DNA from: Chitinophagales bacterium
Lineage (GTDB): Bacteria; Bacteroidota; Bacteroidia; Chitinophagales; JADIYW01
NCBI GenBank assembly: GCA_023957235.1
Contig: JAMLHI010000005.1
Location: forward strand, 62,001-126,000
Direction of reading: 5' to 3'
Length of the DNA stretch: 64,000 nucleotides
Shown: in pieces, positions 63,048 to 64,000 of the stretch
Position numbering within the stretch: the stretch's first letter is position 1
How the letters are laid out: every line of letters begins with the position of its first letter
Notes under the pieces: model-generated
Told to the model about the DNA's origin: nothing
The model's database searches: none
The model's input: the letters and a program-made list of their open reading frames with translations, nothing else
Translations under genes and position numbers: made by a program

Positions 63048-64000
63048 ATGAAAGTTAAAAACGATATATTCTATTTGATTGATGTACTTACTCCAAGTGA
63101 AAAGGCATATATATCTAAATATCTTCTTAGAAGCAACAAAAAAGATTCAGCTTATCTAAAGCTATTTAATTATCTATGTAAGGCAAAAAATATTGAAATC
63201 AATGATGTGAGAAATGAATTTAAAGGCACATCTATCTCAAAAAACCCTGCTGCTGCTTTCTATTATTTGTATGAACATATTCTCGATACATTATCACCCA
63301 TTGTTGAAAAAAATAATTTGCATTTAACGAGTATTCAACAATTTGGACACATCCAATATTTAATTCGAAAAGCCCTATACGATCAGGCTTTAAAGAAAAT
63401 AATATTATTTAAACCAATATTAGAAGAATACGAAATGTATTCACTCTATATTATTTTATTACAGACAGAGATTAATTTGTTTGCTTACTTAAAGAAATCT
63501 TTAGAAGAAAAACAGTGGCTCATTCAAAAGAAAATCGAAACCATTCAATTGGTTCAAAATGAAAATTTAGCACAACTACAAGTGTGTAACTCAGAAAATC
63601 TCATCTTTAATAGTGGTGTTTCTACAAGAAAATCAGAGGAGGAAAGTATCCAAGAAATAAAGTCTGTACTAAATAAATTATTAAAAGAACAAGAGCTATC
63701 ATTTAAAGCCAAACATTATATCTATCACGCTTTAAGCAATATTGCTATCCTAGAGCATAATTATGAAGAGGCAGCAAAAAATCTAAGTCTAATTTTGCAA
63801 GAATACGAAAAACGGCCACAATTTAAAATCTACTTATTTGAAAATTATGCAAAATTGGTTTGCAATTATATCAATAGACTTGTAAGCATTGAAGCATTTG
63901 AAAAAATTGAAGAAATAGAAATAGTCATTCAAGAAATAAAGGAGATTGTTATCTTCAACAAGGTAGATAAAGCTTCTTTAGAAGATATTTATATGACTTA
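63048..64000 (+). CDS. Helical-repeat protein of unknown function (cut by window edge)
   Basis: An ATG at 63048 opens a frame that runs without a stop to the window end (317 complete codons). The product starts MKVKNDIFYLIDVLTPSEKA and is helical throughout, with no signal peptide or membrane segment. It looks like a paralog of the helical-repeat protein at 55230-56720, though the identity is low by eye. Bacteroidota carry many such genes. The function is unknown. Confidence 0.7.
   Translation, partial: MKVKNDIFYLIDVLTPSEKAYISKYLLRSNKKDSAYLKLFNYLCKAKNIEINDVRNEFKGTSISKNPAAAFYYLYEHILDTLSPIVEKNNLHLTSIQQFGHIQYLIRKALYDQALKKIILFKPILEEYEMYSLYIILLQTEINLFAYLKKSLEEKQWLIQKKIETIQLVQNENLAQLQVCNSENLIFNSGVSTRKSEEESIQEIKSVLNKLLKEQELSFKAKHYIYHALSNIAILEHNYEEAAKNLSLILQEYEKRPQFKIYLFENYAKLVCNYINRLVSIEAFEKIEEIEIVIQEIKEIVIFNKVDKASLEDIYMT

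Overview
The window is an AT-rich chromosomal segment of a Bacteroidota bacterium. This rests on several things seen together: promoters of the Bacteroidota type (TTG, 17-20 bases, TAnnTTTG) in front of several genes, very few purine-rich ribosome binding sites, a FISUMP-domain lipoprotein, an acetyl/succinylornithine carbamoyltransferase of the Bacteroides type, a compact men cluster with a short MenE, and many lipoproteins with a Cys at residues 18-24. The lineage within the phylum cannot be read from the sequence. No rRNA, tRNA, CRISPR array or complete insertion sequence was seen.

Layout. 1-8.98 kb: a lipoprotein cut by the edge, folE, a FISUMP lipoprotein, a methyltransferase-like protein, cmk, proline dehydrogenase, a membrane/TPR protein, a 0.6 kb block of degenerate intergenic repeats, and udk. 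9.1-17.5 kb: folD, ornithine aminotransferase, queD, a hemerythrin-like protein, a SNF2-family ATPase, and an AidB-like acyl-CoA dehydrogenase followed by an alkyltransferase-like protein. 17.6-24.3 kb: menF-menD-menB-menA-menC-menE, the core of menaquinone synthesis, in one tight operon with its own promoter and a terminator. 24.3-26.4 kb: a convergent cold-shock group (DEAD-box helicase, CSD protein, small Csp) with a probable leader of about 270 bases. 26.7-37.8 kb: a diheme peroxidase with an extra N-terminal domain, acnB, a lipoprotein, an SDR, a TraB/GumN lipoprotein, a SlyD-like isomerase, and a one-chain acetate kinase-PduL phosphotransacylase. 38-48 kb: a glycosyltransferase, an RmlD-like reductase, the carbamoyltransferase, a 979-residue FAD/Fe-S oxidoreductase, an orphan HsdR_N-type nuclease domain, a small membrane protein and clpB. 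48.3-59.3 kb: a YceI lipoprotein, a glycosidase-galT-galK operon, rpmI-rplT, BrkB-like and mltG, a helical-repeat protein, a short gene for a probably secreted 46-residue peptide, a 2-hydroxyacid dehydrogenase and fmt.

59.3-63.0 kb looks like an acquired island. It holds a four-gene restriction-modification operon: XRE-type controller, DNA methyltransferase, a 99-residue unknown, and a TdeIII-like endonuclease. Its edges are unusual: a 111-base MITE-like element just after fmt, a tandem 11-mer, a hairpin after the endonuclease gene, and nested inverted repeats upstream of the controller. The controller probably starts at TTG, and a perfect 17-base palindrome overlaps its -7 box, which suggests autorepression. 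The window ends inside a second helical-repeat gene.

The most interesting points are the acetate kinase-PduL fusion, the controller/operator arrangement and unknown protein of the restriction-modification operon, the small secreted peptide beside the helical-repeat protein, the AidB-ATL pair, promoters placed so close to start codons that leaderless mRNAs are likely, and an uncatalogued short intergenic element seen in at least two places.
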